Source of the DNA: a bacterium | GTDB lineage: Bacteria; Planctomycetota; JAFGQW01 | Length of the DNA: 64,000 nucleotides | NCBI GenBank assembly: GCA_030426805.1 | Contig: JAUHXU010000001.1 | Span: forward strand, 704,861-768,860 | Direction of reading: 5' to 3' | Shown here: in pieces, positions 9,088 through 17,556 of the stretch | Numbering within the stretch: position 1 is the stretch's first letter | Layout: each line of letters begins with the position of its first letter | Translations under genes and position numbers: made by a program | The notes under the pieces: model-generated | What the model saw: only the letters and a program-made list of their open reading frames with translations | Told to the model about the DNA's origin: nothing | The model's database searches: none

Positions 9088-9846
9088 ATGAGCGCGACGA
9101 CCCACGAGACCCTGCTCGTTCGCTACCGGATCCGGGCGCGCCTGCGCGCGATCGGCGCGTGCCGCATCGTCGGCGCGACGACGCCGGACGCCCCGGCCGA
9201 CGGTGCCGTCGTTCGCGACGCGGCCGGCCGGCCGGTCCTGCCGGGCACGTCGCTGAAGGGCGCGCTGCGCGCGACCGCGGAGGCGTGGCTGCGCGTGTTC
9301 GGGCCGGCGATCGCCTGTGATCCGATCGAGGGCCCGACGTGCAGCGCCGCGACCCGCGGCAGCGCGACCCGCGACGCGATCGATCGAGCGACGTGCCGCG
9401 TGTGTGCGCTGTTCGGCTCGACGCACCTCGCCGGTCGCCTGACCGTCCTCGACGCGCCGGCCGACGGCGACGTCCGCACCGAGACGCGCGGTTCGGTCGC
9501 CGTCGACCGCGACTACGAGACCGCCCGGGGCGGTGCCTTCTCCTTCGAGGTCGTCCGCGCGGGCAGCACGTTCGCGTTCGAGGCGATCCTCGAGAACCCG
9601 ACCGACGCCGACGTCGCGCTCGTCGCGGAGTTGCTCGAGCGCCTGGCCGACGGCGATGTCGTCCTCGGTGCGGCGACGAGCCGTGGCCTGGGTCGCTTCG
9701 TCTGCGAGCAGCCGACGCTCGCGCGCATCGATGCGACCGGACTGCTCGACGGTCGCGACTACACGGCGATCGACTGGCCCGATCAAGACAACCGACGTGC
9801 GGTTCTCGACGCGGCGCTTCGCGGCGCGGGACCGAGCGAGGAGTGA
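9088..9846 (+). CDS. Cas7-like (Csm3/Cmr4-type) RAMP protein 1
   Basis: 252 residues. The start at 9088 avoids overlap with the small subunit and is followed by HETLLVRYRIRARL, a first beta strand. The Cas7 signature PADGAVVRD, then GRPVLPGTSLKGALRAT, covers residues about 34-60. A cysteine-containing segment CRVCALFGSTHLAGRLTV follows near 108-126. The glycine loop GAATSRGLGRFVCEQP lies near 195-210. Csm3/Cmr4 subunits form the crRNA-binding backbone and cut target RNA every six bases with an Asp located just before VVRD; that Asp appears to be kept here. The cysteines may bind zinc. It sits in the middle of the operon. Confidence 0.75.
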   Translation: MSATTHETLLVRYRIRARLRAIGACRIVGATTPDAPADGAVVRDAAGRPVLPGTSLKGALRATAEAWLRVFGPAIACDPIEGPTCSAATRGSATRDAIDRATCRVCALFGSTHLAGRLTVLDAPADGDVRTETRGSVAVDRDYETARGGAFSFEVVRAGSTFAFEAILENPTDADVALVAELLERLADGDVVLGAATSRGLGRFVCEQPTLARIDATGLLDGRDYTAIDWPDQDNRRAVLDAALRGAGPSEE

Positions 9847-9850
9847 GCGC

Positions 9851-10864
9851 ATGCTGAAGACGCTGCACAACACGGCGCGATTCGACGTCGACCTGACGCC
9901 GCGCGGCCCCATCGCGATCAGGAGTGGTCGCGCGCCGATCGACCCGACCGTCCCCGACCTGGCGGTCGCGCGGACGAACCACGCGGCGGTCGGCCCGACG
10001 GTCTATCTTCCGGGGTCGAGCCTGAAGGGAACGCTCCGCGCCCAAGCGGAGCGGATCCTCGGCGCCGCCGGCCGGCCGGTCTGCGATCCGATCGACGGCA
10101 TCCACTCGCACTGCTTCAAGCGGGCGCAGCAGATCGCGTCGCAGCGCAAGGTCCGCCTGACGCCGCCGCTGATCTTCGAGCATCAGTGCGACGCGTGCCG
10201 CACGTTCGGCTCGCTGCGCGTGGCCGGTCGAATCGCGATCTCCGACGCACTGCCGTGGTCGCTCGACGCCGAACGCACCGGCGACGCCGACGCGATGCGC
10301 GCCGGCGCCGCAGACGCGAATCGCACCGAGCGGCGCACCCAGGTCACGATCGACCGCAAGACGGGGGCCGCCCGCCCGGCGGCACAGTTCGACCTCGAGG
10401 TCGTCACCCGCGGCACGTTCGCCGCCGAGGTCCACCTGCGGAACTTCGAGTTGTGGCAGCTCGGGCTCGTCGCGGTGGCACTCGCCGACCTCGACGACGG
10501 GACGGCGCGAATCGGCGGCGGCAAGTCGCGCGGTTTCGGCTTCGTCGACGCGACGATCCGCCGCCTGCGCATCGAGATGTCCCCCGCAGCGGAACGCCTG
10601 AGTGGCGTCGCGGCACTGTGCACGAAGCGCGCGCGCACGGAGTTCACGCTCGTGCGCGACGACGACACGGTTGCGCTGCCCGACGGCGTCGCGATCGAGC
10701 GCACGTGGCGCGGGTCGCGACTCGCGCTCGAAGGCGACGCGATCGACGCGGTGCTCGGCCCGGTCGTCGAGACGCGCCTCGCGGCGCGGCTCGGGGCGCT
10801 CGCCGCAGCGGCCGACTCCTCCGCGGCCGAGCAAGAGCCGGACGCGCCGGCGACGGAGGCGTAG
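9851..10864 (+). CDS. Cas7-like RAMP protein 2
   Basis: 337 residues from the ATG at 9851, 5 bases after the preceding stop. VYLPGSSLKGTLRAQAERI near 54-72 is a clear RAMP signature. It is followed by HCFKRAQQIA and CDACRTFGSLRVAGRIAI, the latter a putative zinc site with the Cas7 F-G-S/L-x-x-A-G-R strand. RIGGGKSRGFGFVDATI near 220-236 is the glycine-rich loop. The segment before the signature reads IDPTVPDLAVARTN, so the Asp arrangement differs from the other two Cas7-like proteins and RNase activity is less certain. The C-terminal 100 residues end in an Ala/Glu-rich tail. Probably a backbone subunit of the same complex. Confidence 0.73.
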   Translation: MLKTLHNTARFDVDLTPRGPIAIRSGRAPIDPTVPDLAVARTNHAAVGPTVYLPGSSLKGTLRAQAERILGAAGRPVCDPIDGIHSHCFKRAQQIASQRKVRLTPPLIFEHQCDACRTFGSLRVAGRIAISDALPWSLDAERTGDADAMRAGAADANRTERRTQVTIDRKTGAARPAAQFDLEVVTRGTFAAEVHLRNFELWQLGLVAVALADLDDGTARIGGGKSRGFGFVDATIRRLRIEMSPAAERLSGVAALCTKRARTEFTLVRDDDTVALPDGVAIERTWRGSRLALEGDAIDAVLGPVVETRLAARLGALAAAADSSAAEQEPDAPATEA

Positions 10865-10866
10865 CG

Positions 10867-11766
10867 ATGGCCCGCGACCGCGCACCGAGCGTCGGCCACT
10901 TCTCGATCCCCCACCCCGACCGACGACCGGCGAACCAGTCGCCGAGCGATCGCAACGCGCCGGTCGACGACGGCGTGACGGCGACGCTCCGGATCACGCT
11001 CGAGGCGAAGCGCCCCGTGCACGTCGGCAGCGGCGCGGTCGCGATCCACGACGGCGCGGTCGTACGCGACGTCGTGCGCGCGGGCGACGCACCGGTGATC
11101 CCGGGATCGACGCTGAAAGGGGCCGTCCGCCTCGTGCACGAGGCATTCACGCAGAGCGACAACCCGGACTTCGAACGGGTGCGCCCGCCGCTCCGTTATC
11201 CGCCGCCGGGCGCGAAGCCGGAACGGGACCCGGTGTCGACGTCCTCGCGACTCTTCGGCGCGCTGGGCTACCTCGGACGCGTCGCCTTCGAGGAGGCGCG
11301 CGCGCCAGGGGACACCGCGCTCGAGGTCGTGTCCCTCTCGGCCCCGCACGCACCGACGCGACCGGCCGGCCGACGCTTCTACGGCCCCCTGCCGAGCGGC
11401 GTCGACCGGACCGCGGCGATCGGCGCACTCGCGATCCCCGCCGGGACGACGCTCGAGACGCGCCTGCACGTCGACCAGGTCACCCGCGCGGAACTCGGCG
11501 GCGTGATCCGGGCGATGGGGATCGGCCCCGACGGCGCGACCACGTTTCCGCTGCGCGTCGGTGGCGGCCGCTACGACGGCTTCGGTGCGGTGCAGTTCAC
11601 GGTCACCGGCGTGCGCATCCGGGACCTCGCGACGGCGGCGCACCGCACGCCGATCGGCGACGTCGGCGACTTCGTCGCGGAGTGCCTCGCGGCGTTTCGC
11701 CCGACGGCCCAGGGCGGCACGCTGTTGCGCCAGCTCGCCGACCGACTCCGGGAGGGCGCCGAATGA
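10867..11766 (+). CDS. Cas7-like RAMP protein 3
   Basis: 299 residues starting two bases after the previous stop. A roughly 35-residue polar N-terminal extension precedes the first strand ATLRITLEAKRPVHVGSG. HDGAVVRDVVRAGDAPVIPG then STLKGAVRL spans about 57-85 and includes the Asp-x-x-Val-Val-Arg-Asp arrangement of RNA-cutting Cas7 subunits. SSRLFGALGYLGRVAFEEA replaces the cysteine-bearing FGS strand of the two preceding paralogues. RVGGGRYDGFGAVQFTV is the glycine loop near 233-250. It could act as backbone or as the cap (Csm5-like) subunit. Its stop overlaps the next start as ATGA. Confidence 0.72.
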   Translation: MARDRAPSVGHFSIPHPDRRPANQSPSDRNAPVDDGVTATLRITLEAKRPVHVGSGAVAIHDGAVVRDVVRAGDAPVIPGSTLKGAVRLVHEAFTQSDNPDFERVRPPLRYPPPGAKPERDPVSTSSRLFGALGYLGRVAFEEARAPGDTALEVVSLSAPHAPTRPAGRRFYGPLPSGVDRTAAIGALAIPAGTTLETRLHVDQVTRAELGGVIRAMGIGPDGATTFPLRVGGGRYDGFGAVQFTVTGVRIRDLATAAHRTPIGDVGDFVAECLAAFRPTAQGGTLLRQLADRLREGAE

Positions 11767-12551
11767 CGACCACGGACGCCACGACGCTCGCCAATGCGTT
11801 GGCCAAACAGCTCGACCGCGCCGAGGTGCCGCGAATCGCGACCGGCGACGACGGCCCGACCGGCAAGCCCGCCGAGGGCATCCCGCGCACCCACGTCGTC
11901 ACGCTCGTTCGCTTCTTCGAGCGCGACGCGGACCGCGCGGGGTTCGACGCGTTGCTCGAGAACCTCGCCGACCTCGATGCGGCGGAGACCCGCACCCACG
12001 GTGCACCGCTCGCCTACTACGCGACCCTCCAACGGATCGTGCGCGACTTCCTCGGCGAACACGAACTCGACGCCGATGCGCTGCACCACGTGCTCGCGTG
12101 GACGGCACGGCTCGTCCGCCGACAGCAACCGGTCGTCGATCGGCCACCGCGCCCGACGCGCGGCCCCCGGGGTCGCGGGGGCGACCGCGGCGGCGATCGT
12201 GGACCGCGCGGTCGGCGCGAACGCGGTGGCCGCGACCGAGGCGACGAGGGAAGCCTCCGCGACGTGCGTCCCGTTCGCGAGACGACGATCGGCGACCTCC
12301 TCGGCAACGCGCTCACCGCACCGGCCACGCCGGCCAAACCCGAGCCGAAGTCGGGCCGTCACAAGGGCGTCTTGACGATCACCGGCGAACGGCGCGGCAA
12401 GGCGTGGCTCGCGACCACCGCCGACGGGGAGTCGGTCGCGTGCACCGGTGTCCCGGCGTTTCCGAAGCCCGATGCCGGCGATACGTTCCGAGCGATCCTG
12501 ATCTACGTCGACGGCGCGCCCGAGTCGGCGGTGTTCAAGGGCTGGACGTAG
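11763..12551 (+). CDS. RG-rich accessory protein of the effector operon
   Basis: 262 residues, translationally coupled to the last RAMP gene. Three parts are visible. Residues about 1-120 are helical (VVTLVRFFERDADRAGFDAL and YYATLQRIVRDFLGEHE). About 125-165 is a low-complexity stretch dominated by Arg, Gly and Asp with repeated RGG-like units. About 200-262 is a small all-beta segment (KGVLTITGERRGKAWLATT and a terminal AILIYVDG) that could be an OB-like fold. I do not recognise a named family. RG-rich linkers and OB folds often bind RNA, which would suit an effector component, but this is inference. The gene converges on the metalloprotease gene, 28 bases away. Confidence 0.6.
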   Translation: MTTTDATTLANALAKQLDRAEVPRIATGDDGPTGKPAEGIPRTHVVTLVRFFERDADRAGFDALLENLADLDAAETRTHGAPLAYYATLQRIVRDFLGEHELDADALHHVLAWTARLVRRQQPVVDRPPRPTRGPRGRGGDRGGDRGPRGRRERGGRDRGDEGSLRDVRPVRETTIGDLLGNALTAPATPAKPEPKSGRHKGVLTITGERRGKAWLATTADGESVACTGVPAFPKPDAGDTFRAILIYVDGAPESAVFKGWT

Positions 12552-12579
12552 CCGGCCCGGACGCGCGTCGCGGTCGTCG

Positions 12580-14718
12580 CTATTGGATCGCGATCGTCCA
12601 CGGGGTGGACAGCATCGGCGACGCCCCGGCCACGACGGCCTGCAGGTGGAACGTCGCGCCGCGCAACACCGGTGCGTTGGGCACCACGAGCGTGAAGAGC
12701 GACTCACCGAACGCGTCGGTCGTCGCGATCCGCATCGGCACGATCGGCAAGCCGAGGTCGATCGTCCCGATCCCGGGGATCGGGGTCGACTGCAGCGTCG
12801 CCGACAGCGCGACGACGTAGGCCGCGTTCGCGCGCCGCACCGCGTGCAACGCGAACGACAGCATGGTGCCGATCGTCGGCTTCGCGGTCTGCGCGACGAG
12901 CGACGCCTTCGTCGGATCGGTCGGTCGCGGCAACGCGTGCCCGTCCGCGGCCGTCACGATCTCGACGAAGTGCGGCGTGCCGTTGCTGAGGTCGCCGTCG
13001 TTGTCGTCCTGAACGAGGGTCTCGATCAGGCCGGTCGGCATGTCCGGCGGCTTGCGCGTGAACTGCGCGATCGTGATCTGCTCGGCCCGGTCGGCACCGA
13101 CCGCCGCTCCGCGCCGCGCGATCAGGTTGTCGCGCAGGTCCATCATCGTGCCCGCCCAGATCTCGCCGCCCTGATGGGGTGCCGGGTACTGGGTCGGCGG
13201 CCACTGGGTGCAGCAAGCCGGCTGGTTCGGGCTGTAGTCGCGCTGAAACTGGATGCCACGTCCGAGCACGCGTTGCCCCGACAGGTAGAGCGCCAGGTGA
13301 TCCGAGAGGCCCTCGGAGAACGCGTTGTTCGTGATCGAGCCGGCGAACCACTGGTGAAAGGCATGCCCCCACTCGTGCGCGACGACGTCGGCGAACGCCA
13401 TGTTCGGGCAACCGCCCGACGCGCGGGTGAAGTTGATCGACACGCCGTCGAACCACGCGTTGCAGCCGAACGGGAACGCGATGTTGACGTTCGTCGTCAG
13501 TCGCTGCAGCGCGGTGAAGTTCGGGATGCGTTTCGCGACGAAGTCGTGCACGGCGTTGACCCAGTGGTAGGCGGTCGCCTCCGCGGTCCGGAACTCGGTC
13601 GAGTGGGTGCCGTTGAGCACGACGTTCGCCGCGGTCCCCGGGGTGGCCGACTGCGTGAACGTCGTGTTCCCCGCCGCCTGGTTCTGCACGCTCGCCCACT
13701 CGCCCTCGAAGCGCCCGGTGATCTGCACCGGTGCCGATCCGCCGTGCGAGACGCGGTAGTTGCCCATCGCGTCCGCGGTGCCACGGTTGCCGCCGACGAC
13801 CTGGACGAAGACGCCGTCGCCGGGCTTGAGGGAGAAGCTCGCGGTCGGCGGCGTACCGGCCGCGCCGTCGAGGCTGCCGATCATCACATTGCCGGTCACG
13901 TCGACCCGGTGCACCTGATCGACGTGGTGGAGGCACTCGCCGTTTCGGGCATCGACGACGACACGCCACAGCGCCGGCCGATCGGTCCGGCGTACGAAGA
14001 CCTCGTGGACGAGTCGACCGAACGGTTCGTCACCCCGCCGACCGACGAGGACGTAGCGCGAGTCGTCGACCCGTTCGAACGCCCCCGGCAGCACGTCGGG
14101 AATGAACGACAGCGCCGCGGCGATCGCGTCGGCGCGGCCCATCGGCCGGTCGACCGCGACGTCGAGCCCGCGGACCCACGCCGAGCCGAGCGCCGACACG
14201 CGGCGGGCATCGAGGTCGACGCGGACGCGCACGCGAATCGGCTCGCGCAACGAGCGCACGTCGTAGCCCCGATGGGTCTGGCGAAAGTCGACGCCGAGCA
14301 GTCGGCGGCCGCCGCCGGAGCGCGACGGCGACGCGTCGTCGAACGCGAGCGCGTCGATGTCGTCGATCGCGAGGCCGTCGGCGAGCCGGCGCACGAGCGC
14401 GGCCGCGGCATCGACAGCCGTGACCTCGTCGAGCGGACCGTCGCCGGCGAGTGCGATCGCCGGGCCGATCAACCAGCGCGGCGCACCGAACGCCGCATCG
14501 GGTGTCGCGATCCAGCCGGGGCCGACCCGATCGCGAATCGACGCCCACGAGACGTCGCTCGGGTCGAGTTCGTCGACCGCGACCCAGCGCGCACTCGGAT
14601 GGTGCAGGTCGAAGCCGGGGGCGATCCACGCCGGCGCGGGATCGGGTTGCTGGGCGGTCGCGCCGCTGCCGCAGACGGCGAGCACGAGCGCGAGCAGGAG
14701 AATGCGATGCACTACCAT
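12580..14718 (-). CDS. Secreted HExxH zinc metalloprotease, M36/M4-like
   Basis: 712 residues. The ATG at 14718 is preceded by an AAGAGGA ribosome site and followed by a signal peptide (HRILLLALVLAVCGSGATAQ). A propeptide-like region with several strands fills residues 30-260. The catalytic site HEWGH is at 448-452, with the third ligand Glu in SEGLSDHLALYL near 469, as in gluzincins of the fungalysin/thermolysin group. A segment DNDGDLSNGTPHF follows near 575. The last 100 residues carry the beta-rich module shared with other secreted proteins of this window. Likely an extracellular or periplasmic endopeptidase. It lies between the effector operon and Cas6 but shows no link to either. Confidence 0.85.
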   Translation of the reverse strand: MVVHRILLLALVLAVCGSGATAQQPDPAPAWIAPGFDLHHPSARWVAVDELDPSDVSWASIRDRVGPGWIATPDAAFGAPRWLIGPAIALAGDGPLDEVTAVDAAAALVRRLADGLAIDDIDALAFDDASPSRSGGGRRLLGVDFRQTHRGYDVRSLREPIRVRVRVDLDARRVSALGSAWVRGLDVAVDRPMGRADAIAAALSFIPDVLPGAFERVDDSRYVLVGRRGDEPFGRLVHEVFVRRTDRPALWRVVVDARNGECLHHVDQVHRVDVTGNVMIGSLDGAAGTPPTASFSLKPGDGVFVQVVGGNRGTADAMGNYRVSHGGSAPVQITGRFEGEWASVQNQAAGNTTFTQSATPGTAANVVLNGTHSTEFRTAEATAYHWVNAVHDFVAKRIPNFTALQRLTTNVNIAFPFGCNAWFDGVSINFTRASGGCPNMAFADVVAHEWGHAFHQWFAGSITNNAFSEGLSDHLALYLSGQRVLGRGIQFQRDYSPNQPACCTQWPPTQYPAPHQGGEIWAGTMMDLRDNLIARRGAAVGADRAEQITIAQFTRKPPDMPTGLIETLVQDDNDGDLSNGTPHFVEIVTAADGHALPRPTDPTKASLVAQTAKPTIGTMLSFALHAVRRANAAYVVALSATLQSTPIPGIGTIDLGLPIVPMRIATTDAFGESLFTLVVPNAPVLRGATFHLQAVVAGASPMLSTPWTIAIQ

Positions 14719-14782
14719 GGTGGGAATCCTCTTTCCTCGAAAGTCGGATCCCCGATCTTCATCGGAGAGATACCGGGCGCGT

Positions 14783-14803
14783 CGCGCGGTTGTCAACCGC
14801 GCG
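14783..14803. terminator. Perfect 10+1+10 dyad over the end of cas6
   Basis: CGCGCGGTTG at 14783-14792 and CAACCGCGCG at 14794-14803 form a perfect GC-rich inverted repeat with one central base, overlapping the Cas6 stop codon. There is no T-run on either strand, so it is not a classical intrinsic terminator. It may slow transcription or protect the cas6 mRNA end before the metalloprotease gene. Confidence 0.4.
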
Positions 14804-15716
14804 CGTTGCAGACGACGCGCCCGAGCCCCATCACGGCACCCTTGCCGACGTGCAGCCATTCGCCGGCCGCGAACAACGGCAGAAACGGGGCGAGCGCGTC
14901 GGGGTCGTCGCTGCCGTACGACGCGCGGCCGACGACGCCGCCCATCTCGACGCGGCGATGCTGGCGCCCGGAGATGCGGTGCAGCGTCCGCCAGTCGAAC
15001 GTGGCGGCCCCGGTCGCCACGCGGTCCGCGCCGCCGATCAGCCCCCGAAAATCGGCGACCATCTCCCCCGCGCACGAAAACGCGATCACGCTCGACGTTC
15101 GGCGCAGGAGCGCGCGGACGAGGTCACCGAACGACGGCTCGCGAACGAAACGCCCGTCGACCTTGACGCGCAGCGGGGTCGCGAAGTCGATTACGAGCGG
15201 GGCGCCGGCGAGTTCCTCGACCCGGGCGGCGATGCCGTTCGAATCGACGGTCGTCGTCGAGACCGATTCGACGCGATACCGACCGCGGTCGGGGCCGACA
15301 CCCCGTCCGCCGACGTCGGCGAGCGTGTCGACCAGCGCGGGCCCACGAACGATCGCGTCGCCGAACAGGACGAGCCCGACGTCGAAGCGGTCCCCGGCGT
15401 CGAACCGGTGCGACGCACCGTCGAACCACGGCGCCTCGACGACGTAGCCGGGCGGGATCCGATCGATCCCCGACAACCGCGTCGACCCGGGCGGCGGTGC
15501 GGGTTCGAACAGCGTCGGGTAGTCGCAGGTCGTGCGCCGATCGCATCCGTCGCACACGTCGAGCGCACGGGTGCACACGGACGCGCGGTAGCGCTCGCCG
15601 AGCGCGCCGCGAAACGTCGAGCCGGCGAAGGGCTCGAGCGCGATCGGCTCGTCGGCGACGCAGGTGAGGCGCAGGCGAGCCGCACGGAACGCGTCGAGAT
15701 CGGGGGGGGCGGGCAT
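14793..15716 (-). CDS. cas6: Cas6-like CRISPR RNA processing RAMP protein
   Basis: 307 residues from the ATG at 15716. The N-terminal half has FAGSTFRGALGERYRASVC followed by a four-cysteine cluster (ALDVCDGCDRRTTCDYPTLFEP), a layout common in stand-alone Cas6 proteins of type III loci. The C-terminal half has ATFDWRTLHRISGRQHRRVE and ends with GEWLHVGKGAVMGLGRVV, the Cas6 glycine loop. Cas6 cuts the precursor CRISPR transcript at each repeat and hands the product to the effector. No catalytic His or Lys can be named with confidence. It lies 2.2 kb from the effector operon on the opposite strand and probably has its own promoter (TATCAT at 15876-15871 on this strand). Confidence 0.75.
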   Translation of the reverse strand: MPAPPDLDAFRAARLRLTCVADEPIALEPFAGSTFRGALGERYRASVCTRALDVCDGCDRRTTCDYPTLFEPAPPPGSTRLSGIDRIPPGYVVEAPWFDGASHRFDAGDRFDVGLVLFGDAIVRGPALVDTLADVGGRGVGPDRGRYRVESVSTTTVDSNGIAARVEELAGAPLVIDFATPLRVKVDGRFVREPSFGDLVRALLRRTSSVIAFSCAGEMVADFRGLIGGADRVATGAATFDWRTLHRISGRQHRRVEMGGVVGRASYGSDDPDALAPFLPLFAAGEWLHVGKGAVMGLGRVVCNARG

Positions 15717-15778
15717 CGATAGAGGATCGGGCCGCCCGCCGATCGCTCGGATCCGATGGATCGAGTCGCGACCGGCGG

Positions 15779-15800
15779 GGCCCGCGGGCGTCCGCGGGCC
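15779..15800. other. GC hairpin in the cas6 leader
   Basis: GGCCCGCGG at 15779-15787 pairs perfectly with CCGCGGGCC at 15792-15800 around a 4-base loop. It lies 63 bases upstream of the Cas6 start, within the probable leader. No T-run follows on either strand. It may be a regulatory RNA hairpin. Confidence 0.45.
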
Positions 15801-15837
15801 GAAATGAATCGCCACGCGGATGCCGGCTACTGCGGAT

Positions 15838-15877
15838 GTCGAAATCCCCTCTTCATCGGGGCACCCGCGCATGATAC
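15838..15877 (+). repeat. Solitary CRISPR-repeat-like element
   Basis: This 40-base stretch begins GTCGAAATCCCC, has CCCC and GGGG arms around TCTTCATC, and ends in ATAC. The order GT, AATCCCC, short loop, GGGG and a terminal AC resembles class 1 CRISPR repeats. Only one copy was found, so it is a possible relic or stand-alone repeat beside cas6. It also overlaps the putative cas6 promoter. Resemblance is by eye only. Confidence 0.3.
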
Positions 15878-15901
15878 CGCCCCCGCCGAAGCGCGCAAGG
15901 C

Positions 15902-17113
15902 TCAGCGGAGGTGTTTCGCCGCGCCGGCGCCGGCGACCCGCCCGCTGCTGATCGCGCCCTGGAGCAGGTAGCCGCCGGTCGGAGCCTCGAAGTCGAGCAT
16001 CTCGCCGGCGATGAACACGCCGGGGCGCGCACGGAGCATCAGGTCGTCGTCGAGCGCATCGAGGTCGACGCCGCCGGCGGTCGAGATCGCCTCGTCGATG
16101 GGCCGCGCGCCGGTGACGCGGACCGGCAACGCGCGAATCGCGCGGGCCAGCGCGTCGGGCGTCGCGGCGTCCACCGCCGCGGGCGCGCACTCGCGCAGCA
16201 GTGCCGGGCACGGTCCGTCGAGCTTCACCGCCTTGCGCAGCCACGTCGAAAACGACGCCGACCCGCGCGGCTTCGCGAGGCGCTCGACCAACCGCTCGTG
16301 CGGCGCGCCCGGCCGCAGGTCGATCTCGAGCGCACCCGACGCGCGAATCGCGGGCCCCAACGCGTAGACCGCGTTGCCCTCGAGGCCGTAGTCGGTCAGC
16401 ATCACCTCCCCGGCGGCGGACTCCCCCCCCGACCGGATGACGACGTTCTTCAACGGCTTCCCGGCCGCCCGTGCGCGGAACGGCGCGGACCACGCGACCT
16501 CGAAGCCGACGTTGGCCGCCACGAGCGGGCGCACCGGCACCGACGCCTTGCCGAACGGCCCGACCCACGCCCCGTCGCTGCCGAGATGCGCATAGCTGCC
16601 CCCGCCGAGTGCGAACACGACGGCGTTGCCGAGCACGCTGCGCTCGCCGTCGTCGTGTGCGAATCGAAGCGCCGCGTCGTCCTCGCCGAGTCCTCCGCCG
16701 ACCCACCGATGCCGCGCGTGAATCCGCACGCCGCGCGCACGCAGCGACCGCACCCACGCGCGCAACAGGCGAGCCGCCTTCAGATCCCGCGGGAAGACGC
16801 GGCCGCTCGTGCCGATGAATGTCTCGACTCCGAGGCTCGCGGCCCAGGCACGCAGCGCGTTCGGCGGAAACGCGTCGACGAGGCGGCCGATGCGACCGGC
16901 TCGCTCCCGGTAGCGCCGCGCGAAGCGGTCGAGCGGTTCGCCGTGCGTCAGGTTGAGCCCGCCCCGTCCGGCGATCAGGAACTTGCGGCCGACGGTCGGC
17001 ATCGCGTCGAAGACGTCGGCGACAATCCCCCGCTCGGCCAGCGCATCGGCCGCGGCGAGCCCCGCCGGCCCGCCGCCGACGACCGCGACGGTCACACGCT
17101 CGGGCGCCCTCAT
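15902..17113 (-). CDS. HI0933/BaiN-like NAD(P)/FAD-dependent flavoprotein
   Basis: 403 residues. The start overlaps the stop of the MarR gene (ATGA), so the two form an operon. The dinucleotide-binding motif VAVVGGGPAGLAAADALAER opens the protein. GRKFLIAGRGGLNLTHGEP near 43-61 is the hallmark of the HI0933/YhiN family. The C-terminus has ISTAGGVDLDALDDDLMLR, then GVFIAGEMLDFEAPTGGYLL, the second FAD contact. The subgroup with this length and the ending QGAISSGRVAG matches the TIGR03862-type branch. The substrate is unknown; members reduce diverse small molecules. Shared regulation with MarR may tie it to redox or aromatic stress. Confidence 0.82.
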   Translation of the reverse strand: MRAPERVTVAVVGGGPAGLAAADALAERGIVADVFDAMPTVGRKFLIAGRGGLNLTHGEPLDRFARRYRERAGRIGRLVDAFPPNALRAWAASLGVETFIGTSGRVFPRDLKAARLLRAWVRSLRARGVRIHARHRWVGGGLGEDDAALRFAHDDGERSVLGNAVVFALGGGSYAHLGSDGAWVGPFGKASVPVRPLVAANVGFEVAWSAPFRARAAGKPLKNVVIRSGGESAAGEVMLTDYGLEGNAVYALGPAIRASGALEIDLRPGAPHERLVERLAKPRGSASFSTWLRKAVKLDGPCPALLRECAPAAVDAATPDALARAIRALPVRVTGARPIDEAISTAGGVDLDALDDDLMLRARPGVFIAGEMLDFEAPTGGYLLQGAISSGRVAGAGAAKHLR

Positions 17114-17556
17114 CCGTCGAGCGCCGCGTGCAGCTTGTCGATCGCGCGGTCGAGCACGGCGCGTTCGGTCTTCGTCAGCGTGCCGAGCAGCGACGCCTCG
17201 AACGCCCGCGCGTGCGGGACGATCCGCTCGTAGACCGAGCGCCCCTTGCGGGTGAGGCGCAACGCGACGAGCCGGCGATCGTGCGTGTCCGGGCGCTTCG
17301 AGACGTGGCCGAGGGCGGCGAGTCGGTCGACGGCGCGGCTCACCTTGGCCTTGTCGAGGTTCGCGTGGCGGTGGATCTCGCGGACCGAGCCGGTGCCCGC
17401 GGCCGCGAGGTGGGCGAGCACCCGCCACTCCGCGGGCCGGATCCCGAAGCGGTCGCGATAAACCGCAGAGAGCTCCTTGCTTACGTCGGCGGCGAGCACC
17501 GCCACGCGGTAGGGAAAGAAGCGCTCCAACACGAGCGGACGGTCGGCCTCGGGCAT
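17110..17556 (-). CDS. MarR family transcriptional regulator
   Basis: 148 residues from the ATG at 17556. The core has the MarR winged-helix pattern. It includes [16 protein letters not shown], then [20 protein letters not shown] as the recognition helix region, and the wing [19 protein letters not shown]. It is divergent from homogentisate dioxygenase and 4 bases overlapped with a flavoprotein gene. Members of this family often repress the aromatic-acid gene beside them and are released by the substrate; control of hmgA is the simplest guess here. A longer form starting near 17610 would run across the likely promoter and is less likely. Confidence 0.88.
   Translation of the reverse strand: MPEADRPLVLERFFPYRVAVLAADVSKELSAVYRDRFGIRPAEWRVLAHLAAAGTGSVREIHRHANLDKAKVSRAVDRLAALGHVSKRPDTHDRRLVALRLTRKGRSVYERIVPHARAFEASLLGTLTKTERAVLDRAIDKLHAALDG

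Noticed and set aside
12551..15902. A CRISPR array near cas6 or the effector operon
   Set aside because: No regularly spaced repeat is present. Only the single repeat-like element at 15838-15877 was found.
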